Source: Rothia mucilaginosa
GTDB lineage: Bacteria > Actinomycetota > Actinomycetes > Actinomycetales > Micrococcaceae
Assembly (NCBI RefSeq): GCF_019334805.1
Contig: NZ_CP079822.1
Coordinates: 1,550,001-1,614,000, forward strand
Direction: 5' to 3'
DNA: 64,000 nt
Below are positions 7,965 to 15,911 of the stretch, in pieces (within the stretch, counting starts at the first letter, position 1; every line of letters starts with the position of its first letter). Both the position numbers and the translations under genes were made by a program. Under the pieces are notes generated by a model. It was not told the origin of the DNA. It did no database searches and saw only the letters and a program-made list of their open reading frames with translations.

Positions 7965-9290
7965 ATGCATTCTGATGTTTTTTCTGTCATCGCGGATCCG
8001 ACTCGCCGCCGAATTGTGCGTATTCTCGCTGAGCAAACCCACACTGTGGGTGCAGTGGTTGAAAAGCTGGGCATGAGCCAGCCGACCATTTCGAAGCACC
8101 TGAAAGTCCTTCGCGATGCAGATGTGGTCTCCGTGACCGTGGAGGGGCAACGTCGCCTCTACTCCCTGAACCCGGATGTATTCGCCACCGTGACCGAGTG
8201 GATTAACGAGACCGTTCAGATTGCACGCCAGTCCAATGAGGCGCACGCACCCGTGGCACTGCCCGGTGGCGTGAGTGCATCTGCCTCCGACAATGCGACG
8301 GCTGAGAAGCCGGTCGAGAAGACCTCCGAAAAGAGTGCTCAGAAGCCCGAAGCGACCGACTCTGAGACTCTCACCGTTGAGGCACCCACCCCCGAGGAAA
8401 TCGAGCAGGCTCGCATTCAGCGCGCCCGCGCACAGCACCTGACCCCCAGCGCGCGCATCTACTCGCGCCCTGCGGAACAAGCAGCTGACAGCACCGCTTC
8501 CGAAGCTGCCGCTGAGAAGGTGGGAGCTGTTGAGCCCACCCCGCAGGAAGAGGCAGTGGATAGCACCCCGATGCGCCCCTTCACTCCCGCATCCTACGGT
8601 TACGACGCTGGGGTGACCCCCGCGGCGTCGGCAACCCCCGCTCAGCCCACTACCCCTGCGGCACCTGCTGAGGCTAAGCCTGTCGTAGCGCAGAAGCCGG
8701 TAGCATTCCCTCAGCCTGCGGCTGTGGTGCCTTATGGCATCGACCCCGCTGCGGTTGTGGGTGGCTCGATTCAGCCTATCGCTGTGATCCCCGAGGCTGT
8801 TGTGCTTGAAAAGGTCGCCGAGGAAAAGGCTACCGACGAAAAGGCTGCAGCTGAGAAGCCTGTTGCACCCGCTGAATCCGTCAAGGAAGAAGCAACCCGC
8901 AAGGAATTTGCAGCTGAGGATTCTGTAGCTGAGGATTCTGCAGCTGAAAAGTCTGTGATTGAGAAGAACGTAGTGGATGAAGCCGCGGCAGAAGAGCCCG
9001 TGAAGGCTGAATCTGTTGAGGCTGAGTCTGTTGAGGAAGCAGCTTCGCCCGCAGAAGCTACTGAGAAGGCTGAACTCGGTAAGGCCGAGCCTGCCAATGA
9101 TGAGCCCACCAATGATGAGCCTGTCGAGGGTGAGCCTGCTAAGGCTGAAACCTCCGCTGAGGAGCCCGAGTATCAGACCATGCCCGCCTACGATTCTGTG
9201 TACCGCCCCAACGCTGAGACGAACAGCGCTGAGGCGAAGGACAACCACCGTGGTGGCCTCTTCGGCTTCCTGCGTGGCCGCCGCCGCTAA
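7965..9290 (+). CDS. ArsR-type HTH protein with long acidic disordered tail
   Basis: Residues 1-85 form a winged-helix ArsR/SmtB domain (MHSDVFSVIADPTRRRIVRIL, then GMSQPTISKHLKVLRDADVV for the recognition helix, then the RRLYSLNP wing). The remaining ~355 residues are low complexity, rich in Ala, Glu, Pro and Val, with many AEE/EKP/EPAK-like repeats. The chain ends in a short basic hydrophobic piece, GGLFGFLRGRRR. ArsR proteins are normally 90-130 residues, so the tail is exceptional. No metal-binding CxC motif is seen in the HTH part. The ATG at 7965 is preferred over the upstream TTG at 7932 because that TTG looks like a -35 element. DNA binding is supported; the role of the tail is unknown. 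Confidence 0.85.
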   Translation: MHSDVFSVIADPTRRRIVRILAEQTHTVGAVVEKLGMSQPTISKHLKVLRDADVVSVTVEGQRRLYSLNPDVFATVTEWINETVQIARQSNEAHAPVALPGGVSASASDNATAEKPVEKTSEKSAQKPEATDSETLTVEAPTPEEIEQARIQRARAQHLTPSARIYSRPAEQAADSTASEAAAEKVGAVEPTPQEEAVDSTPMRPFTPASYGYDAGVTPAASATPAQPTTPAAPAEAKPVVAQKPVAFPQPAAVVPYGIDPAAVVGGSIQPIAVIPEAVVLEKVAEEKATDEKAAAEKPVAPAESVKEEATRKEFAAEDSVAEDSAAEKSVIEKNVVDEAAAEEPVKAESVEAESVEEAASPAEATEKAELGKAEPANDEPTNDEPVEGEPAKAETSAEEPEYQTMPAYDSVYRPNAETNSAEAKDNHRGGLFGFLRGRRR

Positions 9291-9385
9291 GACGGGCGGC
9301 TAGGGTCTGCCCTGCCGATCACTTCCGGCATTAACTCTCTGTAAAACACACACTCACTCACTTTTTGACCGAAAGACGCATTCAC

Positions 9386-11452
9386 GTGGCTATTCATCGT
9401 AAAATTCTGCGCTGGCTCGAGAACGAACTGTTCGAGGGCAACATTCAGCTGGGTCAAGATCTGCCCAGCGATAGCGAAATTGCGCGCGCTATTGGTGTGA
9501 GTCGTTCCCGTACCCGCGAGGCTCTGCGCACCCTGGAAGATATGGACCTGGTGCAACTGTACAACGGTCGCGGCAAGGAGATTCTGGTGCACCTGAGCGA
9601 TGAGCCTGCCGCTGCTGCGAGTGCCGCTCTGCGCCTGCACATGTCCAGCTCGCGTTACCCGACTCGTGACCTGGTGCAGACCCGTATTCTGCTGGAGAGC
9701 TGGGCGATTGCGCGTATTGACCCGAAGACGGCATCTTTCGCGGAGATGGACGAGGTCCTGGCGCAGATGGAAGACTTCGACCTGTCGATTCGTGATTTCC
9801 TGGAGCTTCTGCTGACGTTCCACCACCAGGTGATGCGTTGCGGTGGTAATGAGTTGCTGGTGGGTCTGCTCGCGTCGGTGCGTCAGCCGAGTTTTGAGTC
9901 GATGCTGTCTCTGGTGGGTCGTATGCCGCTGTGGAGTAGCGCTGTTGAGCGTCTGCGTGCTGAGAGCCGCGCTATTGCGGAGGCGCTGAAGGCCGGCGAC
10001 GCTGCGACTGCGCGTGCCATGGTGATTGGTCAGCTGCGCGGCATGTATTCCGATGCCGGTATTGATTTGGAGCAGGAGGCGACCTCTGCGAACGGTCTGC
10101 CGGGTGAGCCGATTGCTTCTGAGTTTGCGCCGGTTGATGTGGATGAGTTTGCCGCTGATGACTTTGATGATTTGATGCAGGATGACCCGTCCTTCGCCGA
10201 TGTGGGGGCACTTCCTGCCGCGGATGCTCCTGTTGCGGCGCCGGATGAGCCGACTCAGGTTCCTGCTCCGGTTTCTGCTGCGGTGTCTGCGCAGTCTGAA
10301 CCCGAGGTTGCCCACGGTGATGAGGCGGGGTCTGAGATTTCCTTCGGGCCGACTGATACCTCTGCTGATACTACAACTGGTGCGGATATTTCTGCTTCTG
10401 ACAAGGCAGAACGTACGATTCCCGCTGCGTCTCAGCCCGCACCTGCTGCGGCTTCCGTAGCCACCGCACAGCCTGCCGCTCATTCGGTGAGCCCGGATGT
10501 GCCGCTGAGCTTCGGCACCCCGCGCCGTAGCACCGTCCCGGCCGCTTCTGCGGCTCCGGTATCTGGTGTCCAGGCGCCCGCCTCCCAGGCGCCCGCCTCC
10601 CAGGCGCCCGCCTCGCAGACTCCCAGCGGTCAGCTGCCGAGCCTCCCTGCCGCGTACGCGCAGGAAGAGGCTGAGGGTCCCGCGAAGGTTCTGCGTGCTT
10701 CTACGGCGGCTCCGCGTCGTCGTAGCGGTCAGATTATTTCTCCGGTGCGTGCGACCATTATTAAGCCGGTGGATCGTAGCAAGGTGCTGACTGCGCCTGC
10801 CCGTACCGTGCGTCCTGCGGCTGTTGTGACTGCTGCGGCTCCTGCGGAGACTGAGTCGGCTGAGAATGTTCTGCGTGCCCCTGCCCCTGCGCGCCAGGAG
10901 GCGCCCGCCGTTCAGCCTGCTGAGCCTACCCGCCTTGAGGCGGCTGCGACCATCCACGACACCTACGAGAAGCTTCCGCATGATGAGCCGGTGCAGGAGC
11001 GCGGCGGCATCTTCTCGAAGATGAAGCGTTTCTTCGGCGTGGACGTGTACGAGCCTGAGCACGATGAAGCCCAGGAGAGCGCTAAGAAGGAGCAAGCTGT
11101 GAAGGAGCAGGCTGCGAAGGCTGAAACGAAGCCTGAGCCCCAGCCCGAGCAGCCCGTCATTGACGAGGAGGCGCTGGCTCGTGCCGAGGCTGAGCGCGCT
11201 GAGCGTTTGAAGGCGTTGCACGCGGCAGCGGAGGAAGAATCCGCAGCGGAAAGCTCTGCTGAGAAGGCTTCTGTAGAAGAGCCGGTTGAAGAACCCGCTG
11301 AGGACCCCGCGCAGGAATCGGCTGAGGAGCCGGTTGAGACCGACTTCCAGACTGAGGAGAGCACTTCTGAGGGTGCTGTAGCTTCTTCCGGTTCGGTATT
11401 GTCTCATGGCCGCGCTAAGGGCTCGAAGAAGTCGAAGAAGAAGCGCCGTTAG
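9386..11452 (+). CDS. FadR/GntR-type regulator fused to a long disordered tail
   Basis: Residues about 5-70 are a GntR winged helix (LPSDSEIARAIGVSRSRTREALRTLEDMDLV). Residues ~90-230 are all-helical and fit an FCD ligand domain of the FadR subgroup (LLLTFHHQVMRCGGNELL, then ARAMVIGQLRGMY). About 455 low-complexity residues follow, with Ala/Pro/Val-rich stretches, acidic clusters, three tandem APASQ units and a Lys/Arg-rich end (GSKKSKKKRR). A short conserved-looking island GGIFSKMKRFFGVDVYE sits near residue 540. The GTG at 9386 is preferred because the product then begins at the wHTH; a TTG at 9365 would add seven residues. It lies 95 bases after the ArsR-type gene, which has the same domain-plus-tail design, so the two may be co-transcribed. 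Confidence 0.85.
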   Translation: MAIHRKILRWLENELFEGNIQLGQDLPSDSEIARAIGVSRSRTREALRTLEDMDLVQLYNGRGKEILVHLSDEPAAAASAALRLHMSSSRYPTRDLVQTRILLESWAIARIDPKTASFAEMDEVLAQMEDFDLSIRDFLELLLTFHHQVMRCGGNELLVGLLASVRQPSFESMLSLVGRMPLWSSAVERLRAESRAIAEALKAGDAATARAMVIGQLRGMYSDAGIDLEQEATSANGLPGEPIASEFAPVDVDEFAADDFDDLMQDDPSFADVGALPAADAPVAAPDEPTQVPAPVSAAVSAQSEPEVAHGDEAGSEISFGPTDTSADTTTGADISASDKAERTIPAASQPAPAAASVATAQPAAHSVSPDVPLSFGTPRRSTVPAASAAPVSGVQAPASQAPASQAPASQTPSGQLPSLPAAYAQEEAEGPAKVLRASTAAPRRRSGQIISPVRATIIKPVDRSKVLTAPARTVRPAAVVTAAAPAETESAENVLRAPAPARQEAPAVQPAEPTRLEAAATIHDTYEKLPHDEPVQERGGIFSKMKRFFGVDVYEPEHDEAQESAKKEQAVKEQAAKAETKPEPQPEQPVIDEEALARAEAERAERLKALHAAAEEESAAESSAEKASVEEPVEEPAEDPAQESAEEPVETDFQTEESTSEGAVASSGSVLSHGRAKGSKKSKKKRR
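10574..10618 (+). repeat. 15-bp coding tandem repeat (APASQ units)
   Basis: Three consecutive copies of GCGCCCGCCTCCCAG, the last differing by one base. They encode Ala-Pro-Ala-Ser-Gln repeats within the disordered tail. Near-identity suggests recent slippage duplication. Confidence 0.85.
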
Positions 11453-11715
11453 GGCTGCCGAATCCCCATTTTGACCCGGAGATACCCTCGATATGCCCGT
11501 GGGAAAAGCGGAAATTCAGGGGAAAACTCCTGAAAAGCCGCTCTCGAATGGTGAAAATGGGGGTAAACCTAGTACTCTAGGTAGGTAGCGCTCTAAAACG
11601 CAAGGGTATTTCTGTGCCTAAAATGCGTTTTGGATCGGTTATACCGGTATAAATATCCCCGGGTAGCTACCGAGTCGAATGGCTCGGCCGGGTACGAGTA
11701 AAGTGAGGAAATCCT

Positions 11716-11814
11716 ATGGGTTCCGTTATCAAGAAGCGCCGCAAGCGTATGTCCAAGAAGAAGCACCGCAAGCTGCTTCGTAAGACCCGCCACCAGCGCC
11801 GCAACAAGAAGTAA
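11716..11814 (+). CDS. Small ribosomal protein bS22 (AURKAIP1/COX24-type)
   Basis: This 32-residue ORF starts [19 protein letters not shown] and ends RRNKK. It is extremely basic and matches the bS22 protein found on the 30S subunit of Actinobacteria (family knowledge; annotated as AURKAIP1/COX24 domain protein). GAGGAAATCCT precedes the ATG. It is followed by its own terminator 15 bases after the stop, and stands alone behind a 263-base leader/promoter region. Confidence 0.93.
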   Translation: MGSVIKKRRKRMSKKKHRKLLRKTRHQRRNKK

Positions 11815-11828
11815 ATAGACTTCTTTTG

Positions 11829-11860
11829 CCCCGCCTTCCGTATGGAGAGGCGGGGTTTTT
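11829..11860 (+). terminator. Terminator of the bS22 gene
   Basis: CCCCGCCT / AGGCGGGG stem (11829-11836 with 11848-11855) followed by TTTTT. Confidence 0.9.
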
Positions 11861-11963
11861 GCGTTTCTGCAGTTTTGCGGGCTGGGTTTTATGCCGTGTT
11901 TTGTAGAGCGTATGTGCGGGTCACCTGTTTGGGGTGCGGCGCGCTATCTGAGAGACTGAGATT

Positions 11964-12653
11964 ATGACTGAAACTTCCACCATTAAAGTTCACCTCATGC
12001 GTCACGGCGAGGTGCACAACCCCGAGCGTATCGTGTACGGCCGTCTGCCCGGCTACCGTCTGTCCGATAAGGGCCAGCAGATGGTGCGTCTGAGCGCGGA
12101 GGAGTTCGCGGCTCGTGCTGAGCGCGGCGCCCGTTTTGTGCATCTGGTCTGCTCGCCGTTGCAGCGTACCCGTGAGTCTGCCGCCCCGGTTGAGGAACTG
12201 CTGGGCCTGACCGCGCAGCCGGATGAGCGCGTCATTGAGGCGGATAACTACTTTGAGGGTCTGCACGTGAACGCGCAGGAGCTGCTGAAGAACCCGCGTC
12301 ACTGGACTAAGCTGTACAACCCGGCGCGCCCCTCCTGGGGTGAGTCGTACCTGGATCAGATTCGCCGTATGGCTGCGGCTGTTCAGGATGCGGCGCGTAC
12401 CGCCTACGAGCGCGGCGGCGAGGGTGCGGAGGCGATTATTGTGTCGCATCAGCTGCCGATTTGGATTACTCGCCTGGGTGTTGAGGGCCGCATGCTGCAG
12501 CATGACCCGCGCGCGCGTGAGTGCAACCTGGCGTCGATTACGACTCTGGCGTTTAGCACCACTGATTTTGAGCATGAGATGCCGCGTTTTGTGGAGTATT
12601 CGGAGCCTGCCGCGCCGCTGTACGGTGGCGTGATTCAGCTGCCCGGTAGCTAA
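11964..12653 (+). CDS. Histidine phosphatase family protein
   Basis: The 229-residue cytoplasmic protein carries the phosphoglycerate-mutase-like catalytic motif LMRHGEVHNPERIVYG at its N-terminus (the phosphorylated His is in RHG), a YRLSDKGQ segment, VCSPLQRTRESA with the second Arg, and IIVSHQLPIW with the second catalytic His. It should remove phosphate from a small molecule or protein; the substrate cannot be read from sequence. In related Micrococcaceae a gene like this heads a block encoding a TlpA-type thioredoxin and cytochrome c maturation proteins; here it is followed directly by the PLDc_N gene in the opposite direction. Confidence 0.9.
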   Translation: MTETSTIKVHLMRHGEVHNPERIVYGRLPGYRLSDKGQQMVRLSAEEFAARAERGARFVHLVCSPLQRTRESAAPVEELLGLTAQPDERVIEADNYFEGLHVNAQELLKNPRHWTKLYNPARPSWGESYLDQIRRMAAAVQDAARTAYERGGEGAEAIIVSHQLPIWITRLGVEGRMLQHDPRARECNLASITTLAFSTTDFEHEMPRFVEYSEPAAPLYGGVIQLPGS

Positions 12654-12680
12654 TCCCTAAAGCTGTTTTTGAGCATAGAG

Positions 12681-12725
12681 AAGAGGCTGTGAGCCCATCC
12701 GTCGCGGATGTGCCCACAGCCTCTT
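12681..12725. terminator. Hairpin between convergent genes
   Basis: Stem AAGAGGCTGTG / CACAGCCTCTT (12681-12691, 12715-12725) with an inner CATCCG/CGGATG stem. No strong U tract on either side, so termination strength is unclear. Confidence 0.6.
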
Positions 12726-12762
12726 GCTGTAAATCTTAGGTGCGCGAGCCTGGCTACCCTGA

Positions 12763-13203
12763 CTAGTTCTGCCCGTTACCCTGATTCGGGGTGCCGTCCT
12801 CAGGATCCTTACGCTCGGAATCCTTATGATCAGAACCCTGCTTGTTGTTCGATTCTGCCTCGCGGCTGCGGCGTTCGCGTTCTGCCTTTGCTTTGAGCCA
12901 GCGCAGGTACTCTTCATCATCGTCGGGGGAAGAGACCGAGGGCGCCGGGGTGTTGCGTCGCTGACCGAAGCCGGGGCGAGGACCGCCTGCCACGGGCTGT
13001 GCTGCTAGCTGTTCCTTGGGGCGGCCCAGGATGAGCCACATAATCGGGCCCACCACGGGGAAGAGCAGGGTGACGATAACCCACAGCCACTTGGGCAGAG
13101 TTCGCGCCTCGTGTGCGGGGGTGCGGACGGCGTCCAAGAGGGTGTAGAGGGTCAGCCCCACGATGAGGGCGGCGCCGCCAATAATCAGCATGGCTCGAAT
13201 CAT
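12763..13203 (-). CDS. PLDc_N-domain membrane protein
   Basis: The 146-residue protein has two membrane segments (about 2-22 and 35-57). LPKWLWVIVTLLFPVVGPIMWLILGRP is the signature of the phospholipase D N-terminal (cardiolipin synthase N-terminal-like) domain; here it stands alone without the catalytic HKD domain. The C-terminal 80 residues are charged and low complexity (SPDDDEEYLRWLKAKAERERRSREAE). The ATG at 13203 has no Shine-Dalgarno site but has CATAGT seven bases upstream, so translation may be leaderless; a GTG at 13209 would add two residues. It follows menA on the same strand and keeps the neighbourhood seen in relatives. Confidence 0.85.
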   Translation of the reverse strand: MIRAMLIIGGAALIVGLTLYTLLDAVRTPAHEARTLPKWLWVIVTLLFPVVGPIMWLILGRPKEQLAAQPVAGGPRPGFGQRRNTPAPSVSSPDDDEEYLRWLKAKAERERRSREAESNNKQGSDHKDSERKDPEDGTPNQGNGQN

Positions 13204-13305
13204 AAGCACTACTATGACATACCGCCGCGTTATTGCGGAACTATGAACCGGGTGCCCGCTAGCGGCTTAACGGCGCGGTAACCCGGCGTAGATTCGTACG
13301 TCGGC

Positions 13306-14220
13306 TTAGTATCCGGTGAACACCTGAACCTCGTGGCTAATAATATCCAGCGAACCGAGCCATACGGCGAGGGCAAGAATCATGGAGTACACGAGCGCCA
13401 CAATACCCGCCTGCTTGAGCACGGGAATCAGCTCGCGGCCGCCGCGCGTCCACACGGTCACGCAGGAGTGGATGGTCGGGCCGACCAGCAGGAAGATCAG
13501 CAGGAACCAGGGGTTCTCATCGAGCAGGAGCACGCCCAGACCCAGGGCCAGCGCCATCTCCACGATGTAGGTGATGCGCGACCAGCGTTCGCCCAGGCGG
13601 ACCGCCATGGTCAGCTTGCCCGCCTCAATGTCGGTGGGAATGTCACGTACGTTATTCGCCATGAGCAGCGCACAGGAAATCAGACCGATGCCGATAGCGC
13701 CAACCCAGCCGAGCAGGGTCAGGGTGTGCGCCTGCGTGTAGAGGGTGCCCAGGGTCGCAACCAGACCAAAGTAGACGAAGACGAATACATCGCCCAGGCC
13801 CATGTAGCCGTAGGGGTGCTTGCCGCCGGTGTAGCCCCACGCCGCGAAGACGCTGGAGGCGCCAATCGCCAGGAACCACCACTGGTTCGCCAGAGCCACC
13901 AGGGCAAGACCCGCAAGCATCGCTAGACCGAAGCAGGTGAAGGCGGCGTACTTGACGGAGCGGGGGCTTGCCACGCCGGAACCAACGAGGCGTAGCGGAC
14001 CCACGCGGTCTTCGTCGGTGCCTTTGATGCCGTCGGAGTAGTCGTTGGCGTAGTTCACGCCGACCTGCAGGAAGAACGCGACGAGGAACGCCAAGAACGC
14101 GTAGAGCGGCTTGAATTCGTTGATCTCGTAGGCGGCAGCTGAGCCGGCAATAATGGGGGCGACGGCGAGCGGCAGGGTGCGCAGGCGAGCGCCTTCAATC
14201 CATTGGGCGGCAGTTGCCAC
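13306..14220 (-). CDS. menA: 1,4-dihydroxy-2-naphthoate polyprenyltransferase
   Basis: Integral membrane enzyme that joins a polyprenyl diphosphate to 1,4-dihydroxy-2-naphthoate to give demethylmenaquinone. The 304-residue product has about eight membrane segments and the UbiA-family first Asp-rich motif NYANDYSDGIKGTDEDRVGPLRLVGSG (residues ~65-90); the second Asp-rich region is MANNVRDIPTDIEAGK. Start: GTG at 14220 with GGAAGG five bases before it; the longer frame upstream has no binding site. It lies downstream of menE on the same strand with a 126-base gap. Confidence 0.95.
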   Translation of the reverse strand: MATAAQWIEGARLRTLPLAVAPIIAGSAAAYEINEFKPLYAFLAFLVAFFLQVGVNYANDYSDGIKGTDEDRVGPLRLVGSGVASPRSVKYAAFTCFGLAMLAGLALVALANQWWFLAIGASSVFAAWGYTGGKHPYGYMGLGDVFVFVYFGLVATLGTLYTQAHTLTLLGWVGAIGIGLISCALLMANNVRDIPTDIEAGKLTMAVRLGERWSRITYIVEMALALGLGVLLLDENPWFLLIFLLVGPTIHSCVTVWTRGGRELIPVLKQAGIVALVYSMILALAVWLGSLDIISHEVQVFTGY

Positions 14221-14346
14221 GGGGGTTCCTTCCGGGTCTATGTGCGTATGATGCGTGGGTTTTGTGATGAGACGGGTTGTGACGGTGACGGTCAGGGCAT
14301 GCGGGCGGGTGCGTGTGCGGGGTGACAACCCGCGGATGAGCTTGCT

Positions 14347-15741
14347 TTAGCCCTGACGGTAGTCTCTGTCCAGGATACTGTATATTTCTGCGCGGTCCGG
14401 CTTGCCGGTGCTGGTGAGCGGGAAATCCGGCAGGATGCTCAGCTGCTTGGGTGCGGCGGGGGCACCGAGCTTTTCGGCGCAGTGGGCACGCAGTAGGGCG
14501 CAGAGTTCTTCGTTCAGGGCGGGGCGATTCTCGGTAGATGTAGCCGCGGCACCGGCAGAAGGTACGAGCGTGACCGCGGCGGCGATGGCTGTGCCCCAGC
14601 GGGCATCGGATAGGCCGACTACGCAGGCTTCGCGTACGGAGGGGTGCTCTTCGAGGACGGTCGCTACGGCGCGGGCGGAGATTTTTACGCCTCCGCTGAT
14701 GAGCACGTCGTCGCTACGACCGAGCACCTGCAGGTGCGGCTCAACACTGCTGAAGCTACTGGTCGCAGAGCTATTGGCAGAGTCCATGAGACCGTAGTCG
14801 TCGGTGCGGTACCAGCGGGTGCCGTCGGCGGCGATGAAGAAGTGCTCGGCGGTGCGGGCAGCGTCGCCAATGTAGCCGCTGGCGAGGTGCGCTCCGCTGA
14901 TCCAAATACGACCCACCTGCGCCGGCTTCCCCTCAACATCCGGCACGGCGGGCATACCTTCTTCGGGCACGAGCTCCACCCGCACGCCGGGCAGAACAGA
15001 GCCGGAGTAGACGCATCCGCCGGCGGTTTCGGCACTACCGTAGGTGGTCACCGTATTTAGCCCCAGCGCGGTGGAGGCGGCGAGCAGGTCGGCGCTGGCG
15101 GGGGCGCCTCCGAGCAGGATGCCGGTGAAGGAGCCGAGCGCCTCGTGAATTTCAGCGCCCAGGTGCGGGTTGGCGTCCGCGCTTTCGAGCAGCTTATGCA
15201 GCTGGGTGGGCACCAGAGAGATAAACCGGCGCGCCGAGCTCATGCGCTCAACCGCCTGCAGCAAAACTTCGGGGCTAAAGTGCACCGGTTCGGTCACGGA
15301 GCGGGCAATGACCGGGGCGGTACCGGCGAGCACGGAGCGGGCGAGCACCTGAGCACCGGCAATATAGTGCGCGGGAAGCGCCAGGAGCCACTGCGAGGCG
15401 GCATCGGAGTTTGAGCCGAAGAAGCGCTCGGTAGCTGCCGCACTGGCGGCAAGAGCTCGCGCGGTCAGCGCGGTGCGTTTGGGGGTTCCGGTCGAGCCGG
15501 AGGTGCCCACCACCAGGGCAATAGGTTCCGTAACCTCTACACCCTTAGAGCCCGTGCTTTCCGCCTCTGCACTCTCCGCACCCGCATCCGCCGCGTACCC
15601 GCCCAGTAGTTGCTCAAAGGCGCCCAGCATGGCGTGAGGGTCGGCGGGCTGATCGGCACGCACCTGTACCGCCTGCGGATGCAGGGCAACCTCCTGCGGG
15701 GCGGGGGAGGGCATGAGCCCGGGTACGGGGGTGTTCATCAT
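14347..15741 (-). CDS. menE: o-Succinylbenzoate-CoA ligase
   Basis: Activates o-succinylbenzoate with ATP and CoA in menaquinone synthesis. The 464-residue product has the AMP-binding motif VVGTSGSTGTPKRT (about residues 80-93), the TTYGSAETAGG motif, the WYRTDDYG motif and the C-terminal LTSTGKPDR lysine region of acyl-adenylating enzymes. Start chosen at 15741 (ATG) because AAGGA lies seven bases upstream; an upstream ATG at 15816 lacks a site. It sits between menB and menA on the minus strand; a strong hairpin without U tract separates it from menB. Confidence 0.93.
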   Translation of the reverse strand: MMNTPVPGLMPSPAPQEVALHPQAVQVRADQPADPHAMLGAFEQLLGGYAADAGAESAEAESTGSKGVEVTEPIALVVGTSGSTGTPKRTALTARALAASAAATERFFGSNSDAASQWLLALPAHYIAGAQVLARSVLAGTAPVIARSVTEPVHFSPEVLLQAVERMSSARRFISLVPTQLHKLLESADANPHLGAEIHEALGSFTGILLGGAPASADLLAASTALGLNTVTTYGSAETAGGCVYSGSVLPGVRVELVPEEGMPAVPDVEGKPAQVGRIWISGAHLASGYIGDAARTAEHFFIAADGTRWYRTDDYGLMDSANSSATSSFSSVEPHLQVLGRSDDVLISGGVKISARAVATVLEEHPSVREACVVGLSDARWGTAIAAAVTLVPSAGAAATSTENRPALNEELCALLRAHCAEKLGAPAAPKQLSILPDFPLTSTGKPDRAEIYSILDRDYRQG

Positions 15742-15823
15742 GGCTAAATCCTTAGCGGCTGTTTGTAGCGGCTGCGTGCTGTCATGCGCCGGTGTCATAT
15801 GCCGGTGCGGCATCAAATGCGCC

Positions 15824-15868
15824 GGAGCCGGATTCTTAGCTGAGGTTCTCAGGGTTGAATCCGGCTCC
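15824..15868 (-). other. Stem-loop in the menB-menE gap
   Basis: 12-bp perfect stem GGAGCCGGATTC / GAATCCGGCTCC enclosing a second CTGAG/CTCAG stem. No U tract follows on the minus strand, so it looks more like an RNA-stabilising or processing element than a terminator. Confidence 0.6.
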
Positions 15869-15911
15869 GAGCCTATGCATCTGAAACTACTTCTGTAGAA
15901 GGGGCTGTCTC

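Noticed and set aside
7926..9248. 440-codon minus-strand frame opposite the ArsR-type gene
   Set aside because: The translation is a Leu/Gly/Ser/Arg-rich mirror of the low-complexity tail; the plus strand has the HTH domain and start signals.
9287..11407. 706-codon minus-strand frame opposite the GntR-type gene
   Set aside because: Arg/Leu/Ser-rich shadow produced by repetitive GC-rich codons; no domain, no binding site.
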